Made by a program: the position numbers and the translations under genes. Positions 18,707 through 29,396 of a DNA stretch of 64,000 nucleotides are shown one piece after another. Origin of the DNA: Caldithrix sp. (lineage in GTDB: Bacteria > Zhuqueibacterota > Zhuqueibacteria > Thermofontimicrobiales > Sulfurfontimicrobiaceae); contig DYKB01000005.1 of NCBI GenBank assembly GCA_020722815.1, forward strand, positions 102,490 through 166,489, read 5' to 3'. The notes under the pieces are model-generated. The model made no database searches and was not told the origin of the DNA. It saw nothing but the letters and a program-made list of their open reading frames with translations. Position 1 is the stretch's first letter. Every line of letters begins with the position of its first letter.

Positions 18707-20000
18707 TCATCCGCCATTCATTTCAGTGATAGTAACCATTTTTTGCTGCAATAGTGCCTCGTCCGCCGCAAAAGCAATGAGATGGCTATTCACGGAATCG
18801 AAAATATCCGTAGTGGAAAGCGATGGTTTCTGTCCCAGCAGGACACTCACAAAGTCATTAACCAGGCGCAGATCGCCACCGCCATGCATATCACCTTTGA
18901 GATTGACATCGAATTTTTCATCCGTAAAACTACAGCAGTTCGTAAATTGAGGCGTTCGTACCACAAAAGTCCCCTCTTTCATGAATCCAAAAATTTCACC
19001 CGCGGTGCCGACGAGATGAATCCGCCGATCGCCTTTTGGGGTGGCGCATATCAGTTGATGATTGGCCAGCGAACCGTTTTCGAATTCAATCAGTACGGAC
19101 TGATGCTCCAGTACGTCGTTATCACAGCGCCAGACGCAGCGACCGAAAGGGTTATCGGTGCGCAAGGACTCGAGTTTGTCTTCGCGTGTTGGATTGGGAA
19201 TATGTTCAATGGAATCCCAGGCGTAAAAATCCCAAAAATTGTAATCGATATAATTTTTCCGGGCTGAATATGGACACGTCGCTTCAATCTGGCAATCCAC
19301 CAGACAACGTTCACCGGAACCTGGTGGCGCATTTTCCGGACGAAAGATAGATAGTCCCCCCAGACTGGAGACAAGTTTGGGGCGGAGGCCGGTATTGAAC
19401 CAACAAATCAGGTCCAAATCATGGCAGCATTTTGCCAGCATAATTGGATTGGTCTTGCGTTGTCGCCACTTTCCCCATACAAATGCGACGGCAACATGGT
19501 GATAACTCACTTCTTCAATCGTCCCAATATTGATCAAATCACCAATTTTTCCATCAGCAACGATTTCTTTGATTTTTTGGTAAAATGGCGCATAGCGGAG
19601 TACATGACAGATCATCACCCGACGCCCGGTCTCTTTAACCGTTTGAACCAGTAAAGCCAATTCAGCCCGCCGTCTGGCAAATCGGTTTTTCCAATAAAAG
19701 ATGGTACCCCTGCCGCAAGCGCGGGATCGAAGTTTCGATATGCTGGTGATCCATTGTCCCATTAATAACCGCATCGGCGAATTGTGGACGTTCTGCCAGT
19801 TCCGTGGCCGATTCAAAGCAATTTGCCTCGGGAAAACCGTATAATTGCCGGACCTGCTGGCGGCGAATTGGGTTGGGATCCGCGACCCCCACAATTTTCA
19901 GACGATCGGGATGTTCCAGAGCGTAGGAGGCATAGACTAATCCCCGATGTCCAGCCCCAACTACGATGGCCGTGACCGGTTTTGGCGATAGTTTTGACAT
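18707..20000 (-). pseudogene. Gfo/Idh/MocA-family oxidoreductase, single frameshift
   Basis: ORF 19662..20000 (AIVVGAGHRGLVYASYALEHPDRLKIVGVADPNPIRRQQ...GYHLLLEKPICQTA) continues in the frame of ORF 18707..19894 (AELALLVQTVKETGRRVMICHVLRYAPFYQKIKEIVADGKIG...). Removing one base of the CCC run at 19665-19667 restores one frame. Confidence 0.85.
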
Positions 20001-20035
20001 TTTTCTCCCGGATTATTTTTTCAGACCATTAAAAA

Positions 20036-22486
20036 TCACTTCACCACCTGTTTGGCTTTGGCAACTTCCTGCATGGCTGGATTATACCAGATATAATTTG
20101 GTTTGGGATTTGAAAGGGCATCATTGCGCCAGACATGCAGATACTGCCATTTATCCCAGGCAATGCTCACAATATCCAGATCGCCGTCACCATCAAGATC
20201 GACCACTTGCGCACCCAGATGGCTTTCCTTTCCGCGGTCTATTTCATGCGGCGTAAAAATACCCCGACCATCGTTTTCCCAAATTTGCAGTCGGTATAAT
20301 TTCTTATGTTCGCAGGTGATAATGTCCAGATCTCCGTCGCGATCCATATCTGCCACATCCAGATTGTTCATGGAGTACTGCGTAACTAATTGATGACGAA
20401 TCCACTTACCGTTACCATGATCGCGAGGTGCTTCAAACCAGAAGAGATTGGCATCGGGTTCTTTGCCGGGATGTCGTTCTTCGGTAATCACCACATCCGG
20501 ACGGCCATCACCATTCATATCCGCAATCCGGCAGCGGTCGGGATAGGTCTCAACTGCGCCGATAAGGTGCATTTTCCAATTCCCGCTACCATTTCCAGGG
20601 TTTTCATACCAGGCTACCTGTCGTTTACCATTTTCATCCTGCGTTTCGTTCGGCGTGGCGATATCCAAAAAGCCATCGCCATTGATATCGCCCACGCCAA
20701 TGCCTTCCTCAGAAGCCGTGGAATTGATTTGTATTTTAGGCCAATTTTCCTTTTCAGGATTAGCTGGAATTTCCAGATAAAAAGTGCCTTCACCCGTGGC
20801 GAACAGGAGTTCCGGTTTTCCTCCCGGTACGATTTGCGCGATCTCATACCCCTGACTATTCACATGCCCGGAGGGTGGTAATTCGGCAATTTTAAATTGA
20901 TTCCAATGACTGCCCGCACGCCAATCATCGGTTTCCAGCCAGTAAATATCTGGCAACCGGGTGGCAATTATATCGCACCACTTATCGCCATCCACATCAA
21001 CTGCGAGCATACCATCGATATTCAGGCCTAAATCCGACCGTTTCCAGGCGCTGGATATATCACCCGTTGGATTCAAATAAAAATAACGACCCGCGATAAT
21101 ATCTTTGTAACCATTGGCATCGACATCCGGAAAATCGAGACCGAAATAACGCAACCAGCTTGGTTCCTCCCAGTCACCCCATTTTTGTCTTGTGCTATCT
21201 ATCTGAAGATAGGTAAATTTATTGAGCGGTAATTTATGCTCGCTGGCTTTATTGATATACATATCAATGGGTCCGAAATTAAAATTCCGGGGACCAACAA
21301 TGTCCATATCGCCATCATTCTGCAAATCTCCGATTTTGAATCCATAAATTCCAAGTTCTGAAATCCGCTGTTCATGCCACACCAGGTGCCGATCCCATTT
21401 CGTGGCTTCGCCTTGATTTAAAAACGCCACCACTTTATGCGCCAAATACGGTGCCGGGTCATGGCCATGCGTTAATTCGCCAGCCAGTACATCCAGATCC
21501 CCATCATTGTCCAGATCAGTTATTCCAAGACTGTGGCACCAGTTTACCTGCCCAATTACCCCCTCGATCCAGGTATCCTGCGTCGGATCAACCGGTGCTT
21601 TGTACCAGGAGACTGGAAACGCGGGCATTTCGGCTTGCGAAATAACCACATCCAGACAGCCATCTTTATCGATATCAGCCAGCCGGACTTTACTGTTATT
21701 ATCGGCCCAACTGTCATTATTCTGATTGTACCATTTCTGGTCAATGTTGTGCAGCTTCCAGGCTTCTGTTAACGGATTGGCCGGTGATTCCAGCCAGTAG
21801 CCATTCAATACGGCATCATCGTCACCATCCCGGTCGATATCCCCACACGCTAAACCATCATAAGGTGGAATGGGGAATTCACATCCCTGCCAGCCATCGG
21901 GTGTCGTCTGAAGCCAGATATATAAAATCATATCAGCCCGGCCCGCCAGATCCAGCCGGCCGTCGTTGTTAAAATCTGCCACTTCAATCTCTTTTGAATA
22001 CGCCCCCTGTCCAATGCGATGCTGATTCCACGGACCTGCTTTGGGATTACCCCCGGGAAGCGGATTTTCAACCCAGACCGTCCAACCATTTTTATCTTCG
22101 GTTTCAGTGCCCATATCCCGGCCGATCACATCGATATCGCCATCGCTGTCGATATCCCCAATCGCCATCCCGCAGGATTCATAATTCAGTGTCAAGACGT
22201 CGTGTCGGGTCCAGGCCGGCGCTTCATACCAGGAAAGAACTTTGTTCTTTTTATTATCAAAACTGTTAGCGCCGCCATAGTTGGTGATAATGATAATATC
22301 GTTTTGGCCATCCAAATTCACATCGCAAATAAATGGATGCCGGGCGTCGATATTATCCAGCAGAGCCGGTTCAAAAGGGACACCTTTTTGAAAATCAGGG
22401 AGAGATTGCGTCTTTTTGGATTCCCTGGCACAGTCAATGAATAAAAATAGCACCAGCGTGAAAATGAACAATAATTTTACTTTCAT
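20036..22486 (-). CDS. VCBS/FG-GAP-repeat lipoprotein
   Basis: 816 aa; lipobox LFLFIDCARE; many DxDxDGxxD motifs (DIDSDGDIDVIGRD, DFNNDGRLDLAGRA, DLDNDGDLDVLAGE, DMNGDGRPDVVITE, DLDGDGDLDIVSIA). Confidence 0.9.
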   Translation of the reverse strand: MKVKLLFIFTLVLFLFIDCARESKKTQSLPDFQKGVPFEPALLDNIDARHPFICDVNLDGQNDIIIITNYGGANSFDNKKNKVLSWYEAPAWTRHDVLTLNYESCGMAIGDIDSDGDIDVIGRDMGTETEDKNGWTVWVENPLPGGNPKAGPWNQHRIGQGAYSKEIEVADFNNDGRLDLAGRADMILYIWLQTTPDGWQGCEFPIPPYDGLACGDIDRDGDDDAVLNGYWLESPANPLTEAWKLHNIDQKWYNQNNDSWADNNSKVRLADIDKDGCLDVVISQAEMPAFPVSWYKAPVDPTQDTWIEGVIGQVNWCHSLGITDLDNDGDLDVLAGELTHGHDPAPYLAHKVVAFLNQGEATKWDRHLVWHEQRISELGIYGFKIGDLQNDGDMDIVGPRNFNFGPIDMYINKASEHKLPLNKFTYLQIDSTRQKWGDWEEPSWLRYFGLDFPDVDANGYKDIIAGRYFYLNPTGDISSAWKRSDLGLNIDGMLAVDVDGDKWCDIIATRLPDIYWLETDDWRAGSHWNQFKIAELPPSGHVNSQGYEIAQIVPGGKPELLFATGEGTFYLEIPANPEKENWPKIQINSTASEEGIGVGDINGDGFLDIATPNETQDENGKRQVAWYENPGNGSGNWKMHLIGAVETYPDRCRIADMNGDGRPDVVITEERHPGKEPDANLFWFEAPRDHGNGKWIRHQLVTQYSMNNLDVADMDRDGDLDIITCEHKKLYRLQIWENDGRGIFTPHEIDRGKESHLGAQVVDLDGDGDLDIVSIAWDKWQYLHVWRNDALSNPKPNYIWYNPAMQEVAKAKQVVK

Positions 22487-22498
22487 TGGAATGCTCCT

Positions 22499-23755
22499 TT
22501 AATATTCGATAAGTAAAACTGGCCCCGGCCAATTAATTTCCAGTGCATGTCCCTCAAATTCAGAATAGATATAAATTTCATTCGATCCTGATTTTAACAA
22601 ATTTAATGGTATATTCAGCATTTTATAACTATACCCATGAAAAACACCGAAATTATCCGACAATTTAATTCCATTGAATCCAATTTCATGGCGTGCGCCA
22701 TCTTCCGTAGCACCAGACCAGGTAGAAAGGGCTAATCGGGCTGATTTGGCGTTACTCAATTCGTCCGGCAGATGAATGGTACACGATTTTCGTTGTCCAA
22801 TCCGGACGCCAAAATTCTCAGGGACGTCTTTTGAATGATACATTTTCACCGAACGATCTTTGCGCACCATGTTAATATTCTCAACAACTGGTGTCAGGTA
22901 TTTCATCCCGGTTTCATCGGTAATCAATGCCCGGATTTTCATCGGGGCTGTTTGATCGGGTACAAAGCGATTATTCCAGGTTGCTTGATAGGGGGGGCGA
23001 ATCACCCGCCCCAGATATTGCTTAATGGCACCGAGTTGATACTGAAAATGCCACTGCCGAAATTCGCCCGTTCCTTTCCAGTCGAAATCATCATAATAAC
23101 CCAGAAAAATAACTTCTGAAATTTTACCATTGGGACTGGCTGCTTTGGCGCTAAGTGTGGGCAATTCACCAATCACGTCGCCCGATTTGGGTGAAATCAG
23201 CTCACCTTCAGGATGTGGCTTGGAAGCATCGTAATAAACGCGCATGGTCACCGAATACAAAAAATACCAGGCCCAATTAAAACTATAGCAGGTTTGTGGG
23301 CCCAAACTGAATTGCATTAAATTTTCACCAGTTTTTAAATGTGCCAAAGGGACGGGCACACTCGCACCCAAAATATTTCGAAAATAACATTGCGGATTCG
23401 TCGGCGTATGCTGGATAGTTGGCAGCGGAATAAAATCATGGCCATTGAATTTGACTTTTTGATCACTGGTACCAATATGTCCCCCCCAATATTCGACAAT
23501 AAATTCAGCCGCAATTGCCTGTTCCAGATCATCAATCATCAGGTAAAAGGGGGTCATTTCCGGATAATTATTCGGCCGGAGCGTACCATCTTGATCGCGA
23601 TTCGTGCTGAGGGCACACCGAATGTTTTCTTGATTGTAGGTAAATTCTTTAAAGATTTGGCCCTGTGGCTCATTTTCAGCAGCCATTAAACTTAATGAAT
23701 GACGGCTGAGTGCCAGTAATGAAATCAACAAAATTATTGGAAAAATTTTTTTCAT
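22499..23755 (-). CDS. Secreted hypothetical protein with carbohydrate-binding/jelly-roll character
   Basis: 418 aa, signal peptide; beta-rich; adjacent to glycan-active genes. Family not recognised. Confidence 0.45.
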   Translation of the reverse strand: MKKIFPIILLISLLALSRHSLSLMAAENEPQGQIFKEFTYNQENIRCALSTNRDQDGTLRPNNYPEMTPFYLMIDDLEQAIAAEFIVEYWGGHIGTSDQKVKFNGHDFIPLPTIQHTPTNPQCYFRNILGASVPVPLAHLKTGENLMQFSLGPQTCYSFNWAWYFLYSVTMRVYYDASKPHPEGELISPKSGDVIGELPTLSAKAASPNGKISEVIFLGYYDDFDWKGTGEFRQWHFQYQLGAIKQYLGRVIRPPYQATWNNRFVPDQTAPMKIRALITDETGMKYLTPVVENINMVRKDRSVKMYHSKDVPENFGVRIGQRKSCTIHLPDELSNAKSARLALSTWSGATEDGARHEIGFNGIKLSDNFGVFHGYSYKMLNIPLNLLKSGSNEIYIYSEFEGHALEINWPGPVLLIEY

Positions 23756-23817
23756 GAGAATTTTCCTTCTAATCGGTTTAGTGTCATTTGGATTTAAAAT
23801 TATAAACCAGTACTTTT

Positions 23818-26362
23818 TTATTCAATCTCAATTTCAATCGAACAATCCGCTTTGTGTATATCAAAATGGAGTACGCGTTGATTAGCGGTATCCTCAATCG
23901 TGTAATTCAAATAGCGGCTCTCAAAATAGACTGTTGGTGTTTTTTTTAATTTTGGATAACAGAGTATAATTTTGCCCGGGGCCCCATTCTGTACCACCAA
24001 AGCTGTTTGGCTTTTAAAAAATAATTTTTTAATCCAACATGAAGCTGATTTAATCCAGATCCCGCTGGTATTATTGCTCAAAATAAAAGCACTCCGGACT
24101 GAATCCGGTTCAGTAAATTCAAAATTGAATTCCAGGCGATTATCTTCCAGTAATTGATAAGCATGGCCAATAATTCCCAGAAAATGGTCGCGATTTATGG
24201 GTGCGGTGTGATAGGTATGCCGCATGACAGCGCCTGAAAACGAGATGACCTGACCCTGCGCGTTATGGTCATCGATGAACTCCCAGATTTCCGGCGAACT
24301 ACCAATACTGCCAGTAAGCTTTGGTTTCGTAGCAACAACGCTGGCAGAAACCTGTTTGTAACGCAAAAGGATTTCATTAGCCAGCAAGCGTTCATCAAGC
24401 GACATTTTTTTCAGATTTCCCCAAAAACCAGAGCCGCCAACCAACGCTGAATAAATCTTATATTCCTGCGAACCGTAAGCTTTGCGATTTTTAGGCTGAA
24501 TTGTCAATAAATGGGGATATTGCGCGGATGTTTGTAAAATTGATGGAATGATAGAGTGGTACTGCTGATAAATGGTTCGCATCGACTTCGCCCGGTAATT
24601 GGAAAAATCGTGATAGCCGCTGGCGCCATTATTCATCCAGAAAAATCGCCCCTGGCTCAAAAAATCCAGGCCGACATTGCGCCCACTCTCGGTGACATCA
24701 TAAACAATCACCAGTTCGGGACAATAAGCAATTAATTGCTCTGCCATGGCACTGACCGTCCGCACAAATTCATAACCATAGCGGTGACCACGAGCTTCAG
24801 GGTCATGTTCGGAATTACCATGTTCATGTTGATCGGAATAACAGTACCAGCCATCTAGCGCATCCCACTTGAAATAGGTACAGCCCAAATCAATCAAGCG
24901 TTTGCATTTCGCAACAAACATTTCGGCATAATTTGGACTTACCAGACAGGCCATTTTTCTGCCAAACCGGGACGGCACCACTTCGCCCTGCTGATCACGG
25001 GCCAAATTTTCCGGATGCACTTTAAAAAAAGACGAATTCGGGTCGATACAGGTGGGCGCCAGCCAGAGTCCCAGCCGCATCCCATAATCCTGTAAACGTT
25101 TCACGATTAGCGCCAGGCCCGCCTCTCCCCCATTGGGGATTGATTTGCCAGTCACCCATCCAATCGTACCAGCCATCATCGATGACAAAAACATCCACGC
25201 CCAATTGATATGCCGCATCAATCTCCTGAAGTAACCGGGGTAAATCCAGCAAAACTTCATCCGGTGCGAAAAATTTACGGGAGCCACCATCGGCATCTTT
25301 ATCATAATAAGGAAGGGGATCATATACGGTCGCATCACAGTAAACCTTGTGGCCGGACCGGACGTCTTTTATATTGCTTAAATTAAGATAACTATTTTCT
25401 TCATCCCGTTGCCACCCCCAGGTATTGTAATAAATGAGGGGCTTGCGGCCGGAGCGCGTTTCACTTTGCCAATCATACAAATAATTTCGAAACGCCTTTC
25501 GTCCCTCATCCAGATCATCCGCATCAAAAGTACCAAAATTCATCCACGGTGTAATAAAAGGATTTGCGGCAGTAAATGTTTCGCCATCAAAAAAGGCGCC
25601 TTTTTCCAAAGAAATCCAGAGTTTTAATACATGATCCTCGTAACGGCTGCCAAGTTTAAGATAATCTTTGGCTGTATCATTGTCAGGCGAACCATGTTCA
25701 TACGCCAGGATCCAGTTATGGTGATGTTGATCCATTCCGAGCAAAATCGGACCTTTTCTCAGTTCAGATTCACCAGGGATAAATTTTGAAAATACAGGAT
25801 GATACATATCGCATTGTGATAAATTTAGCCCGCGTTTATCAGTCACGCCCCAATGACGATTTATTGGAAAAGCATGAATATTGGCATCGGGCATTTGTTC
25901 AGCGTTCCAGGTGGCCAGGCGAATTTCCTCCGCGCCTGGTGGCACAGGCGAAAGCAGCGAGTATTGCGGAAAAATGAAATGTGGTTTCCCATTCAAATGG
26001 TTCAGACAAAAAGAGTCCATGTTTGGAAATATCATCAATCTTTCGCGGGTGATGGGCGAATCCGGAAACATTTGAAGCTGATACTTGAAGATGACATCTT
26101 TTGCCTCAATACTAACAATGACCGCTAATCCACCATGCTTCATAGTACGGGAGTCATACGTGAGATATTCTCCCGATGTTAATCGTGTACCATTTATGAC
26201 ACATTCAAACCACGATTGTGATTTTACCAATAATTCACTTTTTTTAAATTTATTAAAAAATGAGATCGGTACAAAAGCATTACGGGTGCTAAATTGACGG
26301 CGAATGCTGCTATTTTCAACAGTCAGAATTCCATGCTGATGCTCAAGTTTCACCCCGCTCAT
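23818..26362 (-). pseudogene. GH36-like alpha-galactosidase (melibiase), single frameshift
   Basis: ORF 25022..26362 (LLQEIDAAYQLGVDVFVIDDGWYDWMGDWQINPQWG) continues in ORF 23818..25338 (EAGLALIVKRLQDYGMRLGLWLAPTCIDPNSSF...LGCTYFKWDALDGW). Removing one base of the C5 run 25127-25131 restores NPQWGEAGLALIVKRL. Confidence 0.85.
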
Positions 26363-26563
26363 TCGGAATTTCCTTATGATGTGATCAAATCAGTGCATGC
26401 TATTATTTCTGTTTATCAGTTATCGACTGAATTCAATTAAAAATTGCTTCATAAAAATTTTAACATTACTAAACCAACAAAACAACTCTAATTCGGCCAC
26501 TCTCACCCACCCGGATTTTAATCCTGATAAGGACCAATCCCAACATTTATGGTTTGCGGTTTG

Positions 26564-26609
26564 TGGTTAACCATAATTTAATCATAATGAATTTAAATTG
26601 CAATAGAAA
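26564..26609 (-). promoter_or_regulatory. Putative promoter/operator upstream of the melibiase gene, same architecture as 10571..10626
   Basis: Minus strand: TTTTCTA-TTGCAA (26603-26598) / 17 nt / TAAATT (26580-26575) followed 1 nt later by TGGTTAACCA (26573-26564). Confidence 0.5.
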
Positions 26610-26737
26610 AGTTTAAATTTTGTAAAAATTATGAAAAAATTTAACGATACCCCCGGTAAGGATTCCAGCAAATACATACGCAACTCAGGCAGTTGCGATT
26701 TTCATAGTTTCAATTAGGTTAGGGATTGGGAGGGAAT

Positions 26738-28030
26738 TTAATTTTTTACACGATTTGCATAAGCCATGGCATAAGCAATCCATTTGGAACGGATATTTTC
26801 TTTGAGCAGAAAGCTTCTCACTTTTTCACGTCTCAAAATCCAGCCCAGGACATAATTCAGGAAAGTAATGGGAATTGATTCCAGATCATCAAACAGCAGG
26901 TTTTGAAATTTATTGCGTTCGAGTGCCATTATAAATATTCGTTCCAGAGAATTTTCCGGGGTAAAAACACGCTGCGGTCGCGGGACTAATGAAATGACTT
27001 TGCGGGAACAAGCAGAGACACAAACACCACACCCAATGCACCGGGTTTCATCGATGACCGCCTGCTTTCGCTTTTGATGATCAGGGATATCTTTTAATTC
27101 AATACAGTCAATTGGACAGGCCTGAACGCACTTTCCACAGCCAGAACAACGTTCTGGGCTTATTATTGATATAAAATTGCTGGTATATGTTAATTTATCA
27201 CCCAGGCGAATTCGTTTAAAAGTTTCCAGAATCGAACAGGAACAACCACAGCAATTACAGATAAAGCCAACATTATTTTTAATATTATCAGCGATTTGAA
27301 CCATTCCCATCTCACGCGATTGGGAGATGATCTCCAGGGCTTCAATTTCATCAATCGGCTCTGCTAAATGATGCCGAATGAAATAATCAGTACCCGATCC
27401 CAGGGTCAAACAGGTACGTAAAGGATGCTCGCAGGCCTCACCCAGATGCTCTTTAACATGGCGGCAGTGACACAATCCGACTGCCCGCTGTTTTGCATTT
27501 TTAATTATCCAGGAGGCTTTTTCATAATCGAGAACTTCGGCGTAAATCTCCGGGGTAAATGCAGTTTCATTGGGCAAAGTTCGAACAAGTTGCGTTTCCT
27601 CCTGAAACGCCTGTCGAATAAAAGTATCGGCGGGATCATTCAACATGTATTCATGATAAAGCTGTGAAAGCGCCTTTTGATCATAATCCTGTCGCACCCG
27701 CATCATGCTGAATTCAAAAAAACCAATGACCGTGGGAAGCAAAACATAGTAAGTTTCACCATTTCCACGCTGGAGATCGATAACCAAACCCTTTTCAGCC
27801 ATGCCATCTAAAATTGGTTTTAAATATTTTCGATTTTTTCCGGTCCGGTGTTCAATCGTCTTCAGATTTGAAAAACGGATAGGCATTCGACTGGCAATGA
27901 GGGCTTCTTCCTCGGAAAACAAGAGTTTCAGGATTTCCAAAAATGCAGCATGATCAGGCCCGCCCACCCACATTAAATCCAGACGATTTTGTAATTTTTG
28001 ATAAACCGATTTCGCAGCAAGGTGTCCCAT
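26738..28030 (-). CDS. 4Fe-4S dicluster protein with N-terminal winged-helix-like region
   Basis: CSGCGKCVQACPIDCIEL and CIGCGVCVSACSRKVISL; upstream Cys cluster CNCCGCSCSILE; N-terminal helix-turn-helix-like segment. Confidence 0.75.
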   Translation of the reverse strand: MGHLAAKSVYQKLQNRLDLMWVGGPDHAAFLEILKLLFSEEEALIASRMPIRFSNLKTIEHRTGKNRKYLKPILDGMAEKGLVIDLQRGNGETYYVLLPTVIGFFEFSMMRVRQDYDQKALSQLYHEYMLNDPADTFIRQAFQEETQLVRTLPNETAFTPEIYAEVLDYEKASWIIKNAKQRAVGLCHCRHVKEHLGEACEHPLRTCLTLGSGTDYFIRHHLAEPIDEIEALEIISQSREMGMVQIADNIKNNVGFICNCCGCSCSILETFKRIRLGDKLTYTSNFISIISPERCSGCGKCVQACPIDCIELKDIPDHQKRKQAVIDETRCIGCGVCVSACSRKVISLVPRPQRVFTPENSLERIFIMALERNKFQNLLFDDLESIPITFLNYVLGWILRREKVRSFLLKENIRSKWIAYAMAYANRVKN

Positions 28031-28051
28031 AATTTTCCCTTCGAATCCCGA

Positions 28052-29050
28052 TTACATATTTAGAATTTTATTATGAACATTGAAAATTTTCGCCAGAATG
28101 GCCACGCGGGTCCACATTCCATTTCGTTCCTGGCGCCAGTACATCGCACGTGGATCTTTATCGACTTCGATATTAATTTCAAAGCGGCGCGGAAAGGGAT
28201 GCATGATAATGCTAGCGGGTTTCAAAAGCTTCAAATTATCGACCGTAATATGAAATTTTGAATAATCCAACGCTTTCGATTCACCATTCAGATCATATTC
28301 ATCCTGAATTCGAGTCATGTAGACAGCATCAGCTTCTGGTAATAATCCATTCATATCTTCACTTTCAATGAAGGGAATATTGACATCCTGACAAAAGGTT
28401 TTGATATCATCTCCCATTTGCAGATATTTTGGGGCAACAAAAATCAGTTTTACACCTTTGAAATGTTTCATTAAATAAGTGAGTGAACGCACCGTACGCC
28501 CGCGCTTCAGATCCCCCACCATCATGATGGTCTTATTTTCCAGTCCACCCAGGTCTTTAAACGACTGACGCAGGGTGTAAATATCCAGCAACGCCTGGGT
28601 TGGATGTTGATCCGGGCCAGAACCGCCGTTGATAAAAGGTACCGGGCGGGGCGTTTGATCCATCACCTGGGCAATTTCTTCGACAAAGCCAGCTTTGGGA
28701 TAGCGCATGATTACCACATCGACATAAGAGCAAAAGGTGCGAATTGTGTCATAAATCGATTCGCCTTTTACTTCCGAAGAGGTGTTGGTGTCGCGTATTT
28801 CACTGGTCTGAATGCCAAGAATCTGACAGGCATTCAAAAAGGAGAGAAAAGTGCGGGTTGATGGTTGCACAAAATAGAGCATCCCCCGTTTATCTGACAA
28901 AATGGTTCTTAAAAAATCCAATCCTTCCTTGGTCTTTGCCAGCCGCCGCACTTTATTCGTGATTTCATAAAGTTCGTCTAATAACGGACGGGTGAATTGT
29001 TGGGATTTTAAAACATGAAAGAGTGGCTGGATTGTTTGTTGATTCTCCAT
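28052..29050 (-). CDS. pyrB: Aspartate carbamoyltransferase catalytic subunit
   Basis: FVQPSTRTFLSFLNACQILG, NGGSGPDQHPTQALLDIYTL, VGDLKRGRTVRSLTYLM, MHPFPRRFEI motifs. Confidence 0.9.
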   Translation of the reverse strand: MENQQTIQPLFHVLKSQQFTRPLLDELYEITNKVRRLAKTKEGLDFLRTILSDKRGMLYFVQPSTRTFLSFLNACQILGIQTSEIRDTNTSSEVKGESIYDTIRTFCSYVDVVIMRYPKAGFVEEIAQVMDQTPRPVPFINGGSGPDQHPTQALLDIYTLRQSFKDLGGLENKTIMMVGDLKRGRTVRSLTYLMKHFKGVKLIFVAPKYLQMGDDIKTFCQDVNIPFIESEDMNGLLPEADAVYMTRIQDEYDLNGESKALDYSKFHITVDNLKLLKPASIIMHPFPRRFEINIEVDKDPRAMYWRQERNGMWTRVAILAKIFNVHNKILNM

Positions 29051-29199
29051 AAGAGGGTCCTTTATTTAATTTTAAGAGTGAAATAATTATTTAACACGTT
29101 GATTGAATTCGTTTTCCACAAATTTTCAGGACTTTTCAACCGTTGAAATATTATTGAATAAAAATTATATGCACCTAAAATCCTTCAGGCTGACACAAA

Positions 29200-29238
29200 A
29201 AAAAAGCCCAACATCAAAAAAATGATATTGGGCTTTTA
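29200..29238 (-). terminator. Rho-independent terminator downstream of ftsZ
   Basis: Minus strand AAAAGCCCAATATCA-TTTTTT-TGATGTTGGGCTTTTTTTTTG: stem-loop plus T-tract. Confidence 0.8.
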
Positions 29239-29396
29239 TCAAGCAATATATTAAAATTTTCCTTTTCAATGACTCGTTCTCAATATTGGTTATCAGCTTT
29301 GAGGATTTTTATAAAATATACACATTTTATCCGGCAAAGTCAAGGAAATTTTAATTATCTTTTAATGCCAGCGGCTTCCCGGCACATAAAAATTGT

